Of a DNA stretch of 64,000 nt, positions 26,147 through 35,487 are shown in pieces; positions within the stretch are counted from its first letter, which is position 1, and each line of letters starts with the position of its first letter. Source of the stretch: Umezawaea sp049997955 (lineage in GTDB: Bacteria; Actinomycetota; Actinomycetes; Mycobacteriales; Pseudonocardiaceae). A program made the position numbers and the translations under genes. The DNA is taken from assembly GCA_049997955.1 (NCBI GenBank), contig JAEBDY010000020.1, positions 1 to 64,000 on the forward strand, read 5' to 3'. The notes beneath the pieces are model-generated. The model worked only from the letters and a program-made list of their open reading frames with translations. It was not told where the DNA came from and searched no databases.

Positions 26147-26391
26147 GTGAACCGTCCATCCGATCGGCAGCGCGCGCGGTCGCGACGGTGAGCGCGTTCC
26201 TCCTCCTCACCGGTTGCGCTGCCGCAGATGTTCTGGCTGTCCCCCGAGGAGGCGTCGCCTACGCCGCCGGCGCGCTGTGGATGGCGGGCCTGCGCGGGCA
26301 GCGGCTCTGGCGGCTGCCCGTCGAGAACGGTGTCCGCACCGGTGATCCGGTGGCGTACCCGGCCGAGGAGCAAGGACGCCTCCGCACCGTC
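26147..26391 (+). pseudogene. PQQ/sorbosone-dehydrogenase-like lipoprotein, decayed
   Basis: GTG 26147 follows a good ribosome binding site, but its frame stops after 14 codons. The adjacent frame continues with a lipoprotein signal, SAFLLLTGC. It then jumps to GGVAYAAGALWMAGLRGQRL and PVAYPAEEQGRLRTV, text from the C-terminal propeller blades of glucose/sorbosone dehydrogenases. Several hundred residues are missing between signal and C-terminus. A frameshift plus an internal deletion explain what is seen. Its promoter may now serve the molybdenum-hydroxylase genes. Confidence 0.6.
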
Positions 26392-26437
26392 TCTGGTCAC
26401 ATCCCTTGTCCTGCTGGAGAAACCGGAGGTGAGCGAA

Positions 26438-27037
26438 TTGTCCGAAGAAGAGCTCCCGTCGACGCTCGCGCCGACCAGGCGCACCGTGCTCAAGGCGGGA
26501 GCCGCGGCCACCGCGACGACATCGCTGGCCTCGTGGCCCCTGGGAGCGCACGCGGCCACCGCGCCTGCCGCGGATGCCGTGCGGATGTCCCTGCGCGTCA
26601 ACGGAAAGGTGCACGAGCGGGTCTTCGAACCCCGGGTGACGCTGCTCGACGCCCTGCGCGAGCGGATCGGCCTGACCGGCACCAAGAAGGGTTGTGACCG
26701 CGGCGAGTGCGGCGCCTGCACCGTTCTCGTCGATGGGCGAAGGATCAAGTCCTGCCTGACGCTCGCGGTCATGCAGCAGGACCGCGAGATCACCACCGTC
26801 GAAGGCCTGGCGGACGGGGAACTGCACCCCGTGCAAGCCGCTTTCCTCCGCCGTGACGGGCTCCAGTGCGGCTTCTGCACACCGGGTCAGATCATGTCGG
26901 CCGTCGCCTGCGTCGCCGAGGGGCACACCGGGTCCGACGAGGAGATCCGGGACTGGATGAGCGGCAACCTCTGCCGCTGCGGCTGCTACCCCAACATCGT
27001 GGCGTCCGTTCGCGACGCCGCAGAGGAGATGTCCTGA
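26438..27037 (+). CDS. Molybdenum hydroxylase, [2Fe-2S] subunit with Tat signal
   Basis: This 199-residue protein is the small iron-sulfur subunit of a xanthine-oxidase-family enzyme. After a twin-arginine signal (PTRRTVLKAG and a hydrophobic stretch ending about AHA), the plant-ferredoxin motif CDRGECGACTVLVDG binds cluster I. CGFCTPGQIM plus CRCGCYPNI bind the second [2Fe-2S] cluster. The start at TTG 26438 is supported by GGAGGTGA, a full Shine-Dalgarno match; GTG 26429 is possible. It begins a three-gene operon. A Tat signal on this subunit implies export of the folded complex to the outer face of the membrane, as in PaoABC-type enzymes. Confidence 0.9.
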   Translation: MSEEELPSTLAPTRRTVLKAGAAATATTSLASWPLGAHAATAPAADAVRMSLRVNGKVHERVFEPRVTLLDALRERIGLTGTKKGCDRGECGACTVLVDGRRIKSCLTLAVMQQDREITTVEGLADGELHPVQAAFLRRDGLQCGFCTPGQIMSAVACVAEGHTGSDEEIRDWMSGNLCRCGCYPNIVASVRDAAEEMS

Positions 27038-28018
27038 ATGGACTCCTTCACCTACACCCGCCCGGACCGGCCCGATGCCGCCATCCGCCTCGCCGCCGCA
27101 CCCGGCTCCCGCTACATCGCCGGTGGCACCGACCTGCTCAACCTCATGAAGGACGGCGTGCAGTGGCACGACCAGCTGATCGACATCAACGCCCTGCCAC
27201 TGGCCGACGTGCGGATCTCCGACAAGCTCGTCCGCCTCGGCTCCCTGAGCCGGATGAGCGACGTCGCCGCGCACCGGGAGGTCGTCCGACGGCTGCCCGT
27301 GCTGGCGCAGGCGCTGTTGGCGAGCGCCTCACCGCAGGTGCGCAACATGGCGTCCCTCGGCGGCAACCTCCTGCAGCGCACGCGGTGCTGGTACTTCCGG
27401 GACACCGCCATGCCGTGCAACAAGAGGGAACCCGGCAGCGGCTGCGCCGCGCTCAACGGGATGAACCGGTGGCACGCCGTGCTCGGCGGGAGCGACCACT
27501 GCATCGCGGTCCACCCGTCCGACCTGGCGGTGGCCCTCACGGCCTTGGACGCCACCGTGCGGGTCCGCGGCGCCGATGGCACCCGTGCCATACGCATGAC
27601 CGAGTTGTACCCGCTGCCGGGCGACACCCCGCACGTGGAATCCGCTCTGCGGCAGGGAGAACTCATCACCGACGTCGACGTCCCCGTCACCGAACTGGCC
27701 GGGAACTCGAAGTACCTCAAGGTCCGCGACCGGGCGACCTTCGAGTTCGCGGTGGTCTCCGTCGCGGCCGCCGTGCGGCTGAGCGGGGACGTGGTGCGCG
27801 ACGCGCGCCTGGTCTTCGGCGGCGTCGCACCGCGCCCGTGGCGGTCGCACGAAGCGGAACGGGAACTGGTCGGCAGGCGGCTGGACGACCCGGCGATCAC
27901 CGCCGCCGTCACCGCGCTGGTGCGCGACGCCGTGCCGCGCGAGCACAACGCCTTCAAGATCCCCCTGCTCCAGCGAGCCACCACCGAGGTCCTGCGGCAG
28001 TTCAGGAGGAACCGATGA
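27038..28018 (+). CDS. Molybdenum hydroxylase, FAD-binding subunit
   Basis: The 326-residue medium subunit has YIAGGTDLLNLMK and ASLGGNLLQRTRCWYF, the two FAD-binding loops of the CO-dehydrogenase/xanthine-dehydrogenase FAD domain. Cysteines in RCWYF and MPCNKREPGSGC resemble members carrying an extra [4Fe-4S] cluster, as in YagS/PaoB, so electron transfer may differ from simple xanthine dehydrogenases. It starts one base after the iron-sulfur gene stop and overlaps the large-subunit gene by four bases. Confidence 0.9.
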   Translation: MDSFTYTRPDRPDAAIRLAAAPGSRYIAGGTDLLNLMKDGVQWHDQLIDINALPLADVRISDKLVRLGSLSRMSDVAAHREVVRRLPVLAQALLASASPQVRNMASLGGNLLQRTRCWYFRDTAMPCNKREPGSGCAALNGMNRWHAVLGGSDHCIAVHPSDLAVALTALDATVRVRGADGTRAIRMTELYPLPGDTPHVESALRQGELITDVDVPVTELAGNSKYLKVRDRATFEFAVVSVAAAVRLSGDVVRDARLVFGGVAPRPWRSHEAERELVGRRLDDPAITAAVTALVRDAVPREHNAFKIPLLQRATTEVLRQFRRNR

Positions 28019-30213
28019 GCCCCTCAGTGGTCGGCCGACCGCTCGCCAGGGTGGACGGCGTCGCCAAGGTCACCGGGTCCGCCCGGTACGCCGCGGACGC
28101 CGACGTGGCCGCGGTGGCGCACGCCGTGTTGGAGACGAGCACCATCGCGCGCGGTCGCATCACCGCGCTGGACAGCTCCGCCGCCGAAGCCGCTCCCGGT
28201 GTGCTGGGCGTGTTCACCCACCGGAACCTGCCCCGGATCACCGTGCCCTCCCCCACGGCCACCTTCCTCAAGCGCTTCCTACCGGTGCAGGACGACCTGA
28301 TCCGGCACGCGGGCCAGCCCGTGGCGATCGTCGTGGCGGACACCCTCGAACGCGCGCAGCACGCGGCGACGCTGCTGAACGTGACCTACCAGGCCGAGGC
28401 GCCGCGGGTCGTGCTCGCCGATTCGATGGGCGAGTCCTACGTGCCGCCGGACGGCAACGACGGCCGCAACGACTACTCCCGCGGCGACCTCGCGGCAGGG
28501 CTGGCCGCCGCGGACGTCACGGTCGAGACCACGTGCACGACGCCGTTGCAGCACCACAACGCCCTGGAACCATCGGCCACGGTGGCCGAGTGGACGGGCG
28601 ACGAGCTGACCGTGCACGAATCCACGCAGGGCATCACCAACAGCCAGAACGCGTTGATGCAGGCGTTCGGCCTGCCGCGCGAGAACGTCAGGGTCGTCAC
28701 GCCGTACGTCGGCGGCGGTTTCGGCGCCAAGGGGCCGGTGTGGCCGCACACCGTGCTCGCCGCGGCGGTCGCGCGGCAGGTCGGCAGGCCGGTGAAGCTC
28801 GTCCTGTCCCGCGCGGACACCTACACCTCCAACGGCCACCGCGCCGAGACCCACCAGGAACTCCGTCTCGGCGCGACCCGTGACGGCAAGCTGACCGCGA
28901 TCGAGCACGTCGTGACGCAGCAGGTGTCGCGCACCGAGGAGCTGCTGTTCAACAGCTCCGAGCCCACCCGGATGCTCTACGCCTGCCCGAACGTGCGCTC
29001 CACCCAACGCGCCGTGCGCCTCGACCTGCCCACCGGCAGCTTCGTGCGCTCACCCGAAGCGGCGACCTCCCACGCGCTGGAGTCCGCGCTGGACGAGGTG
29101 AGCTACGCGCTGGGCATGGACCCGGTGGAGCTGCGCCTGCGCAACTGGTCGGACACCAACCAGGAGACCGGGGTCCGGCACGGCAGCAACCACCTGCGCG
29201 AGTGCTACGAAGAGGGAGCCCGCCGGTTCGGCTGGTCGCGCCGCAACCCCCGGCCGGGGTCCACGCGCGATGGCGGTGAACTGGTCGGCCTGGGCATGGC
29301 CACCGCCGCGCACACCGCGGGCGGCCGCCCCGGATCCGGGGCGGCCGTGACGATCTCGCTCGACGGCACCGCGAGCATCCGGTCGGGCACGCAGGACATC
29401 GGCACGGGCACGTACACGGTGATGGGCCAGATCGGGGCCGAGGTGCTCGGTCTGCCCGCCCACCACGTCACCTTCGACCTCGGCGACACGAACTTCCCGT
29501 CCGCGTTCGCCTCAGCGGCCTCGGCCACCGTGCCCAGCGTCGGCAGCGGGGTGGTCAGGGCCGCCACCGCCGCCCGCGACCAGGTGATCGCCACCGCCGT
29601 CGCGGACGCGGGCGGTCCGCTGCACGGCGTGCCGCCGGACCGCGTCAGCACGGCCGACGGGCACCTGTTCGTGGTGGACCAGCCCCGGCGGCGGGTCTCC
29701 TACCGGGACGTGATGCGCCGTCGCGGCACGCCTGTCGAAGTCACCAGCAACCCCGTTCCCGTGGCGCTGGCCTACTCCGTGGGCGCGGTGTTCGTCGAGG
29801 TGCGCGTCGACCCGGTGATCGGCCGCGTGCGCGTGCGCAGGGTCGTCGGGGTCTTCGACACCGGCAGGGTGCTCAACAGGCAGACGCTGCGCAGCCAGGC
29901 GATCGGCGGAGCGGTCTGGGGCATCGGGTTCACCCTCACCGAGCACACCCTCGTGGACCCGCACCTGGGCCGGATCGTCACCCCGAACCTGTCCGGCTAC
30001 CTCGTTCCGGTCAACGCGGACGTGCCCGACATCGACGTCGGCTTCATCGACCGGCCCGACCCGTCGAGTCCCGCGCTCGGCGCCCGCGGTTTCGGCGAGA
30101 CCCCGATGACCGGCGTCACCGCCGCCATCGGCAACGCCGTGCACCACGCCATCGGCCACCGGATCCGCGACCTGCCCATCACCCAGGACAAGATCATCGC
30201 GGCGCTGTCGTGA
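28015..30213 (+). CDS. Molybdenum hydroxylase, molybdopterin-binding large subunit
   Basis: The 732-residue catalytic subunit has VVGRPLARVDGVAKVTGSAR at its N-terminus. GGGFGAKGPVWPHT (near residue 240) and LGARGFGETPMTGV (near residue 690) are the cofactor-binding and catalytic-Glu motifs of the family. The length matches the single-cofactor-subunit (YagR/PaoC-like) type. ATG 28015 overlaps the FAD subunit stop as ATGA. It should oxidise an aldehyde or N-heterocycle; active-site substrate residues cannot be judged by eye. Molybdenum cofactor maturation genes are not in the window. Confidence 0.9.
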   Translation: MSPSVVGRPLARVDGVAKVTGSARYAADADVAAVAHAVLETSTIARGRITALDSSAAEAAPGVLGVFTHRNLPRITVPSPTATFLKRFLPVQDDLIRHAGQPVAIVVADTLERAQHAATLLNVTYQAEAPRVVLADSMGESYVPPDGNDGRNDYSRGDLAAGLAAADVTVETTCTTPLQHHNALEPSATVAEWTGDELTVHESTQGITNSQNALMQAFGLPRENVRVVTPYVGGGFGAKGPVWPHTVLAAAVARQVGRPVKLVLSRADTYTSNGHRAETHQELRLGATRDGKLTAIEHVVTQQVSRTEELLFNSSEPTRMLYACPNVRSTQRAVRLDLPTGSFVRSPEAATSHALESALDEVSYALGMDPVELRLRNWSDTNQETGVRHGSNHLRECYEEGARRFGWSRRNPRPGSTRDGGELVGLGMATAAHTAGGRPGSGAAVTISLDGTASIRSGTQDIGTGTYTVMGQIGAEVLGLPAHHVTFDLGDTNFPSAFASAASATVPSVGSGVVRAATAARDQVIATAVADAGGPLHGVPPDRVSTADGHLFVVDQPRRRVSYRDVMRRRGTPVEVTSNPVPVALAYSVGAVFVEVRVDPVIGRVRVRRVVGVFDTGRVLNRQTLRSQAIGGAVWGIGFTLTEHTLVDPHLGRIVTPNLSGYLVPVNADVPDIDVGFIDRPDPSSPALGARGFGETPMTGVTAAIGNAVHHAIGHRIRDLPITQDKIIAALS

Positions 30214-30260
30214 AAGCGCACACCACCCTCGCAGGGCAGCGGGTGGGGCGAGGTGTTCGA

Positions 30261-30310
30261 GCAGCCGCACGGTGATCGCGTCGTGTCCAGCGTGATCACC
30301 GTGCGGCTGC
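30261..30310. terminator. Bidirectional hairpin terminator
   Basis: Perfect 17-bp arms, GCAGCCGCACGGTGATC (30261-30277) and GATCACCGTGCGGCTGC (30294-30310), lie between the convergent molybdenum-hydroxylase operon and GMC oxidoreductase gene. Confidence 0.8.
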
Positions 30311-30324
30311 CGGGAGTGGCGATC

Positions 30325-31758
30325 TCACTCCACGGTCGCGGCTCCGCTGATGAGGCTCGCGGCCCGTTCCGCGATCGCGATCACGGTCGAGTAGGTGTTG
30401 GCCGACGGGATCCGCGGGATCACCGAGGCGTCCGCGATCCGCAGGCCCTCGATGCCGTGCACGCGCAGGTCTTGGTCCACCACCGACATCTCGTCCGCAC
30501 CCAGCTTGCACGTGCCGACGTAGTGGAAGTACGGCGCCGTGGTCGCCCTGACGTAGGACTCGCCGCCCGACTCCGCTTCCTGCCCGCGCCACGGTTTGAG
30601 GGCGCTTGCCGCACCGATCTCGCGCACCAGCCGCATTCCGTTCACCATCGCGGTCAAGTCCCGCGCATCGGTCAGGTAGCGCGGAGCCAGCGCGATTCCC
30701 CGGTCGGCCAAGCGGAGTCGCCCACGGCTGTACGGCGTCATCAGGGAAAACGTGATCACGTAGGCGTTTTCTCCCGCCGGCGCCGACAGGCAGGATTGCA
30801 GATCCGGAGCGTCCAGTCCGGGATCGCTGCGCAGCAGTCCCATCACCTCGACGTTGTTGTTCGAGCCCGCCGGTATCGGTCGCGCACCGGTGTACATCAC
30901 GAAGGAGAGGGGATGATCGTGCAGGTTCTCGCCCACACCTGGCAGATCCGCGACGACGTCGATGTTCCTGTCGCGCAGGTGGTCGGCCGGACCGATCCCG
31001 CTCAGCATCATCAGGTGAGCAGTTCCGACAGCGCCCGCGCACAGCACCACTTCGGTGGCCCCGGCGCGGATTTGCCGTCCTCCGACGGTGTAGTCGACGC
31101 CGGTGGCCCGGTTTCCGTCGAACACGACACGCTGGACCAGTGCGTCCGTCACCACGTCGAGGTTGGCCTGCGAGCCCAGGTAGGCGTCGGCAGCGCTCTG
31201 CCTGATCCCCCCGACGATGTTCAGGTCGACCCAGCCGACGCCCTCCTCCAAGCCGCCGCTGATGTCCGTCGCACGCCGGTGGCCTGCCTCTGAGGCCGCG
31301 TCCACGAACGCTGCCGCCGTCGGATGCCGCTGCTCGGCCGGGGCGACCTCCAGTGGACCACCGACGCCGCGCAGAGCCGGATCGCGGGTGGGAGCGTGCT
31401 CGCTGCGCCGGAAGAACGGCAGCAGGTCGTCGAACTCCCAGCCCTTGCCCCAGTCGTAGCTGCTTCGGTGTCCTCGCGCGAAGATCATCCCGTTGATGCT
31501 GGAGGAGCCGCCCAGCGCTTTCCCGCGTGGCCACGCGAGAGTCCTGCCCAGTTCCGGCTCCGGCAGAGTCGTGTCCTGCCAATCCGCCTCGGTGCCCAGG
31601 AGCGACAGCCAGTTGTTCGGCGTGGCGGTCACCGGAGACGCACTGCCCGCCTCCAGCAACAGCACGCTGACGTTCGCGTTCTCGGCCAGACGAGCGGCGA
31701 CCACGCACCCCGCGCTCCCACCGCCGACCACGATGTAGTCGTATTCACTCACGTTCAC
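30325..31758 (-). CDS. GMC-family oxidoreductase (choline-dehydrogenase-like)
   Basis: The 477-residue flavoprotein has the FAD Rossmann motif VVGGGSAGCVVAARL at its N-terminus. The GMC signature region appears as GKALGGSSSINGMIFARGH, and the C-terminal NTYSTVIAIAERAA corresponds to the FAD-proximal end with the conserved N. It oxidises an alcohol to an aldehyde; the substrate is unknown. I placed the start at GTG 31758 (GGGAG twelve bases upstream); TTG 31791 is an alternative. It lies just outside the carboxylic acid reductase gene on the same strand (125 bp) and could belong to the cluster by interconverting alcohol and aldehyde. Confidence 0.82.
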   Translation of the reverse strand: MNVSEYDYIVVGGGSAGCVVAARLAENANVSVLLLEAGSASPVTATPNNWLSLLGTEADWQDTTLPEPELGRTLAWPRGKALGGSSSINGMIFARGHRSSYDWGKGWEFDDLLPFFRRSEHAPTRDPALRGVGGPLEVAPAEQRHPTAAAFVDAASEAGHRRATDISGGLEEGVGWVDLNIVGGIRQSAADAYLGSQANLDVVTDALVQRVVFDGNRATGVDYTVGGRQIRAGATEVVLCAGAVGTAHLMMLSGIGPADHLRDRNIDVVADLPGVGENLHDHPLSFVMYTGARPIPAGSNNNVEVMGLLRSDPGLDAPDLQSCLSAPAGENAYVITFSLMTPYSRGRLRLADRGIALAPRYLTDARDLTAMVNGMRLVREIGAASALKPWRGQEAESGGESYVRATTAPYFHYVGTCKLGADEMSVVDQDLRVHGIEGLRIADASVIPRIPSANTYSTVIAIAERAASLISGAATVE

Positions 31759-31883
31759 GAGATCACAGCGCTCCCGAATTGCGGTCCACAACGCACTACC
31801 GACCTGCTGCGCGCTGTGGAACCAGTGGATGGCGATCCCGGCCTGCGTCGTCCCGACTCGGCCGGAAGGGCGAAGCGTGGAGG

Positions 31884-34800
31884 TCAGGCGGTCATCAGGC
31901 GCCGCAGGTCCGTCGCGTACTTGCGGATGAGGGACCGGGACAGGTGCGGGATGTCGCCTGCCGGTCCGACACCGGTCTCCTGGACGGCCTCCCGGAAGCG
32001 GGCTGACGGGACGTCCGAACCGGACACCGCCGTTTCCGGCTCCTGGAAGCCGTGCAGCAGCGGGAGGATCGAGTACTGCCGCTGGGCCTCGGGCAGGGTG
32101 CGCAGGGCGGATTCGACGCGGACGAGCCAGTCACCGTGGCCCGCGATCCGCTCGATGCCGTGGCCGTCCTCGACGAGCCACCCCACGAACGTGTCGAGTG
32201 AGATCCCGTCGTCGTGCGGGTTCATCAGGCTGAAGGTCCGGTACCCGGAGGTGTTACGTCCCAACGTGACGACCGACGCCGCGGTGAAGTCGACGGGCAG
32301 GCCGTCGTAGTGGGCCCGCGGTTCCCCGCCGCCGTCGGTCCGGTAGAAGGAGTGCGGGGCCACGCCCGTCGCGAGGACGCTGAACACCAGCCGGCTGAAC
32401 ATGTCGTGCACGTTCAACTGCCCGGAGTACTCGCTGTGCGCGAGGATCATGCTGGAGCGGAACACCGTCACCGGCAGGCCGCACAGGTCGTGCGCCTCCC
32501 GCAGCAGCACCTCTCCGGCCCACTTGCTCGTCGTGTACCCGCTGGCGTACCCGGCGTCGACAGGCTGGACCGGCAGCGCGGTGCGCACGTCGGAATCCTC
32601 GTCGAGAGGCTGACCCCTCCGCGATCTGGACACCGCGACGCTGGAGATGTACGTGATCGGCTTGAGCCGGTTGGTCAGGGACAGGCGGATGAGCTCCGCG
32701 GTTCCGAGGACGTTGGCGTCGAACAGGTGGTGGTAGGGCAGCACGTGGTTCACCAGGGCGCCCGCGTGGACGACCAGGTCCACCTCACCGGTCAGCCGTT
32801 CCCACGTCGCACCGTCCAGGCCCAGCCCCGGCTCGGCGATGTCCCCCGCCAGCACTTCCAGGTGCTCGGCTGCCAACTTCTCGAACGTGCGCGTCAGTTC
32901 GGGGTCGTCGCTGCCGAACGCATCGGTCAGGCGCTGCCTGGCGGCCTCCGGGTCCTTGCCGCGGACCACGACGATCAGCTTGCCGGCGACCGGAGCCAGT
33001 CGCTGGAGCCATTCGAGGGTGAGGAAGCGCCCCAGGTATCCGCTCGCGCCGGTCAGCAGGACGCGGCGAGGCTCCCCGGCGGGGCGCGGGAGGTGGCGGG
33101 CGGCGTCCAGGGTTCCCGCATCGATGAACCGGTCGAGGGTGAGGTCCTCGGCGCGCGCCTCGTCGGCGTTCTCGCCGTGCACCGACGCGAAGGTGGGACG
33201 CGTCGCGGTGGCCCCGCCCGCCGACCGCGGCAGCTTGGCCTCGATGTAGGCGGCCAGCTGCCGCAGGTCGTGCGCGGGGCTGATGATGACGTCGACCGGC
33301 ACCCGGATGCCGAGGGTGTCGTGCAACAGGTTCGACAGCGACACCGCCGACAGCGAGTCGCCGCCGAGGTCGCGGAAGTACGCGGAGGGGCTCACCTCGG
33401 CCGTCGAGCCTGCCAGCAGCGCCCGCGCGGCCCGCTGGACGGTCTCCAGCACGGGCTGGTCGCCGCCCGTGCGGCGCAGGTCCAGCAACTCACGGGTCTC
33501 GCGGTCCGAGATCTCGGCGTACAGCTGTTCCAGTCGGTCGCCGTAGCGCTCCACGAGCTTGGGCCACAACAACTTGCGCTGGTCCGACAGCAGGCCGTTC
33601 GCCTGGCTGAACGGCTCGGTCTCGAGCAGCAGGCCACGCGGGATCTCGTACGACTTCAGGCCGGTGTCCTTCGCGATCCGCCGGAACGATTCGATCAGCA
33701 GTTGTCCGAGACGTTCCCGGTCGTCCCCGTACCGCTCCAGGGCGTCCGCGGTGGGCACGACGACAGCGAGCAGGTAGGAGCGCTCGCTGTTGCCGTGGAC
33801 GAAGATCTGCCGCACCAACGGGGCGACGGCGAAGGCGGTCTCCAGCCGGGCGACAGCCACGAACTCGCCCTGGGACAGCTTCAGCACGCTCTTGAGGCGG
33901 TCCACGACGGCGATGCGGCGTGGACCGAGTTCCGCGACGATGTCGCCGGTCCTGTAGTAACCGTCCTCGTCGAAGAGGTCCGCCGTCAGTTCGGGCTGCT
34001 TGTAGTAGCCGGGGATGCCGTCCGCTTTCAGCAGCAGCTCGCCGCGCGGGTGCGGGACGTCGGTGCGGAAGTAGCCGAGCTCGGGCACGTCGACCAGCTT
34101 GTAGTCGATCACGGGTGGGGACATCAAGGTGCCGTTGACGGCGATGCCCGCGACCTCCGTGGAGCCGTACATGTCGTACAGGGGGATGCCGAGGAGCGAC
34201 TCGATGAACTCGGTCAGCGTGGCCGACAGCGGCGCGGACCCGCAGGTGGCCCAGGCGATGCGCCCTCCGAGGAGGTCCTCGCGGAGGCGCCCGCGCACCT
34301 CGGTCGCGACTCGCGCCGGGTCGGCTCCTTCGACGGTCCGCCGGTCCAGCTCGCTCTGGTAGCGCTGGTAGAGCATCTCGCACACGCGCGGTACCAAGGA
34401 GATCTCGGTCGGCCGCACGAGAGCGATGTCCTCGAAGAGCGTCGAGAGGTCGCTGCCCGCGGTGAAGCAACTGGTGCCACCGCGCGCCAGTGCGTTCATC
34501 AGCGAGAAGTGGCCCCCGATGTGGCTCAGCGGCATGTAGTTGACGGTGATCAGGCCCCCGTCGGGGGTCCGGTTCGCCCGGTCCTCCCACATCACCCTGG
34601 CCAGCCGCTCGGTGTAGATCGCGCCCTTGGGCGTTCCGGTGCTCCCCGAGGTGTAGACGAGCATCGCGAGGGGGTCCTCGTCGTCGCCGGGGATGTGCGG
34701 CGGCGCCTCGGGCAGGGCCGCGCCGAGGTCGAGGACCTCGGGCAGCGCGACGACGTCCACGTCCCGTCCGGCCTGGACCAGGCTGTCGCGGGCGGCGGCG

Positions 34801-35291
34801 AACCGCTCCGCCTGGTCCTCGGCGCGCGGGTGGTAGTCGAACACCACCAGCCGCTGGACCGAAGGCGCGCGCAGGGCCAGTTCGGTCGCCGCGCCCAGGT
34901 GCTCGACGCTCGCGGCGATGAGGAACGGCTCGGTCTCCGCCGTGATGGACGTCAGGTTCTCGACCGACGCACCGGTCTGCAGCGGAACGCTGACGGCGCC
35001 CAGGTAGCCGCACACCAGGTCCAGTGTCGCGTAGTCGCGGCTCGGGAAGCCGAGGAGCGCCACCCGGTCGCCCGCGACCAGAGGGCGCTGCGGGTGGTGG
35101 TGCCATTCGCTCGCCACCGCGCGGATGCGGCTCCACAGCTGCCGGTAGCTGGTCGTTTCATAACGGGGCAGCAGATGGGTCGTGACGCGTCCCGTCCGGG
35201 CGTCGCGCACGAACTCCCTCGCGCGTTCACCGACAGCGGGCCGTTCCCCGTAGCGCTCGAAGACGTTTGCCATTACTTGCGCAAGTCGCAA
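31884..35291 (-). CDS. Carboxylic acid reductase (A-T-R)
   Basis: The 1135-residue protein has an adenylation domain (A3 core YTSGSTGTPKG at 213-223; DMYGSTEVAG near 375). A carrier domain carries the phosphopantetheine serine in DLGGDSLSAVSL (about residue 646). A C-terminal NADPH reductase domain has VLLTGASGYLGRF near 745 and a GYTTSKWAGE Tyr-Lys pair near 917. This is the CAR architecture, which activates an acid, loads it as thioester and releases an aldehyde. The TTG at 35291 follows GGAGA; ATG 35273 is possible. The roughly 60-residue helical leader of typical CARs is absent. In this context the likely substrate is a (prenylated) aminobenzoate; that is inference. A phosphopantetheinyl transferase must come from elsewhere. 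Confidence 0.9.
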   Translation of the reverse strand: MRLAQVMANVFERYGERPAVGERAREFVRDARTGRVTTHLLPRYETTSYRQLWSRIRAVASEWHHHPQRPLVAGDRVALLGFPSRDYATLDLVCGYLGAVSVPLQTGASVENLTSITAETEPFLIAASVEHLGAATELALRAPSVQRLVVFDYHPRAEDQAERFAAARDSLVQAGRDVDVVALPEVLDLGAALPEAPPHIPGDDEDPLAMLVYTSGSTGTPKGAIYTERLARVMWEDRANRTPDGGLITVNYMPLSHIGGHFSLMNALARGGTSCFTAGSDLSTLFEDIALVRPTEISLVPRVCEMLYQRYQSELDRRTVEGADPARVATEVRGRLREDLLGGRIAWATCGSAPLSATLTEFIESLLGIPLYDMYGSTEVAGIAVNGTLMSPPVIDYKLVDVPELGYFRTDVPHPRGELLLKADGIPGYYKQPELTADLFDEDGYYRTGDIVAELGPRRIAVVDRLKSVLKLSQGEFVAVARLETAFAVAPLVRQIFVHGNSERSYLLAVVVPTADALERYGDDRERLGQLLIESFRRIAKDTGLKSYEIPRGLLLETEPFSQANGLLSDQRKLLWPKLVERYGDRLEQLYAEISDRETRELLDLRRTGGDQPVLETVQRAARALLAGSTAEVSPSAYFRDLGGDSLSAVSLSNLLHDTLGIRVPVDVIISPAHDLRQLAAYIEAKLPRSAGGATATRPTFASVHGENADEARAEDLTLDRFIDAGTLDAARHLPRPAGEPRRVLLTGASGYLGRFLTLEWLQRLAPVAGKLIVVVRGKDPEAARQRLTDAFGSDDPELTRTFEKLAAEHLEVLAGDIAEPGLGLDGATWERLTGEVDLVVHAGALVNHVLPYHHLFDANVLGTAELIRLSLTNRLKPITYISSVAVSRSRRGQPLDEDSDVRTALPVQPVDAGYASGYTTSKWAGEVLLREAHDLCGLPVTVFRSSMILAHSEYSGQLNVHDMFSRLVFSVLATGVAPHSFYRTDGGGEPRAHYDGLPVDFTAASVVTLGRNTSGYRTFSLMNPHDDGISLDTFVGWLVEDGHGIERIAGHGDWLVRVESALRTLPEAQRQYSILPLLHGFQEPETAVSGSDVPSARFREAVQETGVGPAGDIPHLSRSLIRKYATDLRRLMTA

Positions 35292-35487
35292 TGTGATCTC
35301 CGCGTCGCACAGGTGGCGACTTATGTCGTCGGAAAATGGGAACAGCGCCGGAAAACGACACTAGCAGCAGCCGACCGGGCAGTCACGCGGGCCGGGCCGC
35401 GTTTAGGCTTTTTGATAGCCATCATTGCGGCGGCCGGCCGTCCTTGATAGTGATTCCATGAGGACGCCTGCAATCGAGGATGTGCCC

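Noticed and set aside
31884..35291. Carboxylic acid reductase considered as a single-module NRPS
   Set aside because: There is no condensation domain, and the A-domain text plus an N-terminus that leads directly into adenylation match CARs.
32214..35447. A 1077-codon frame antisense to the carboxylic acid reductase
   Set aside because: High-GC DNA gives long antisense frames. The translation is Arg/Val/Gly-rich without any domain, while the minus strand encodes a complete A-T-R enzyme.
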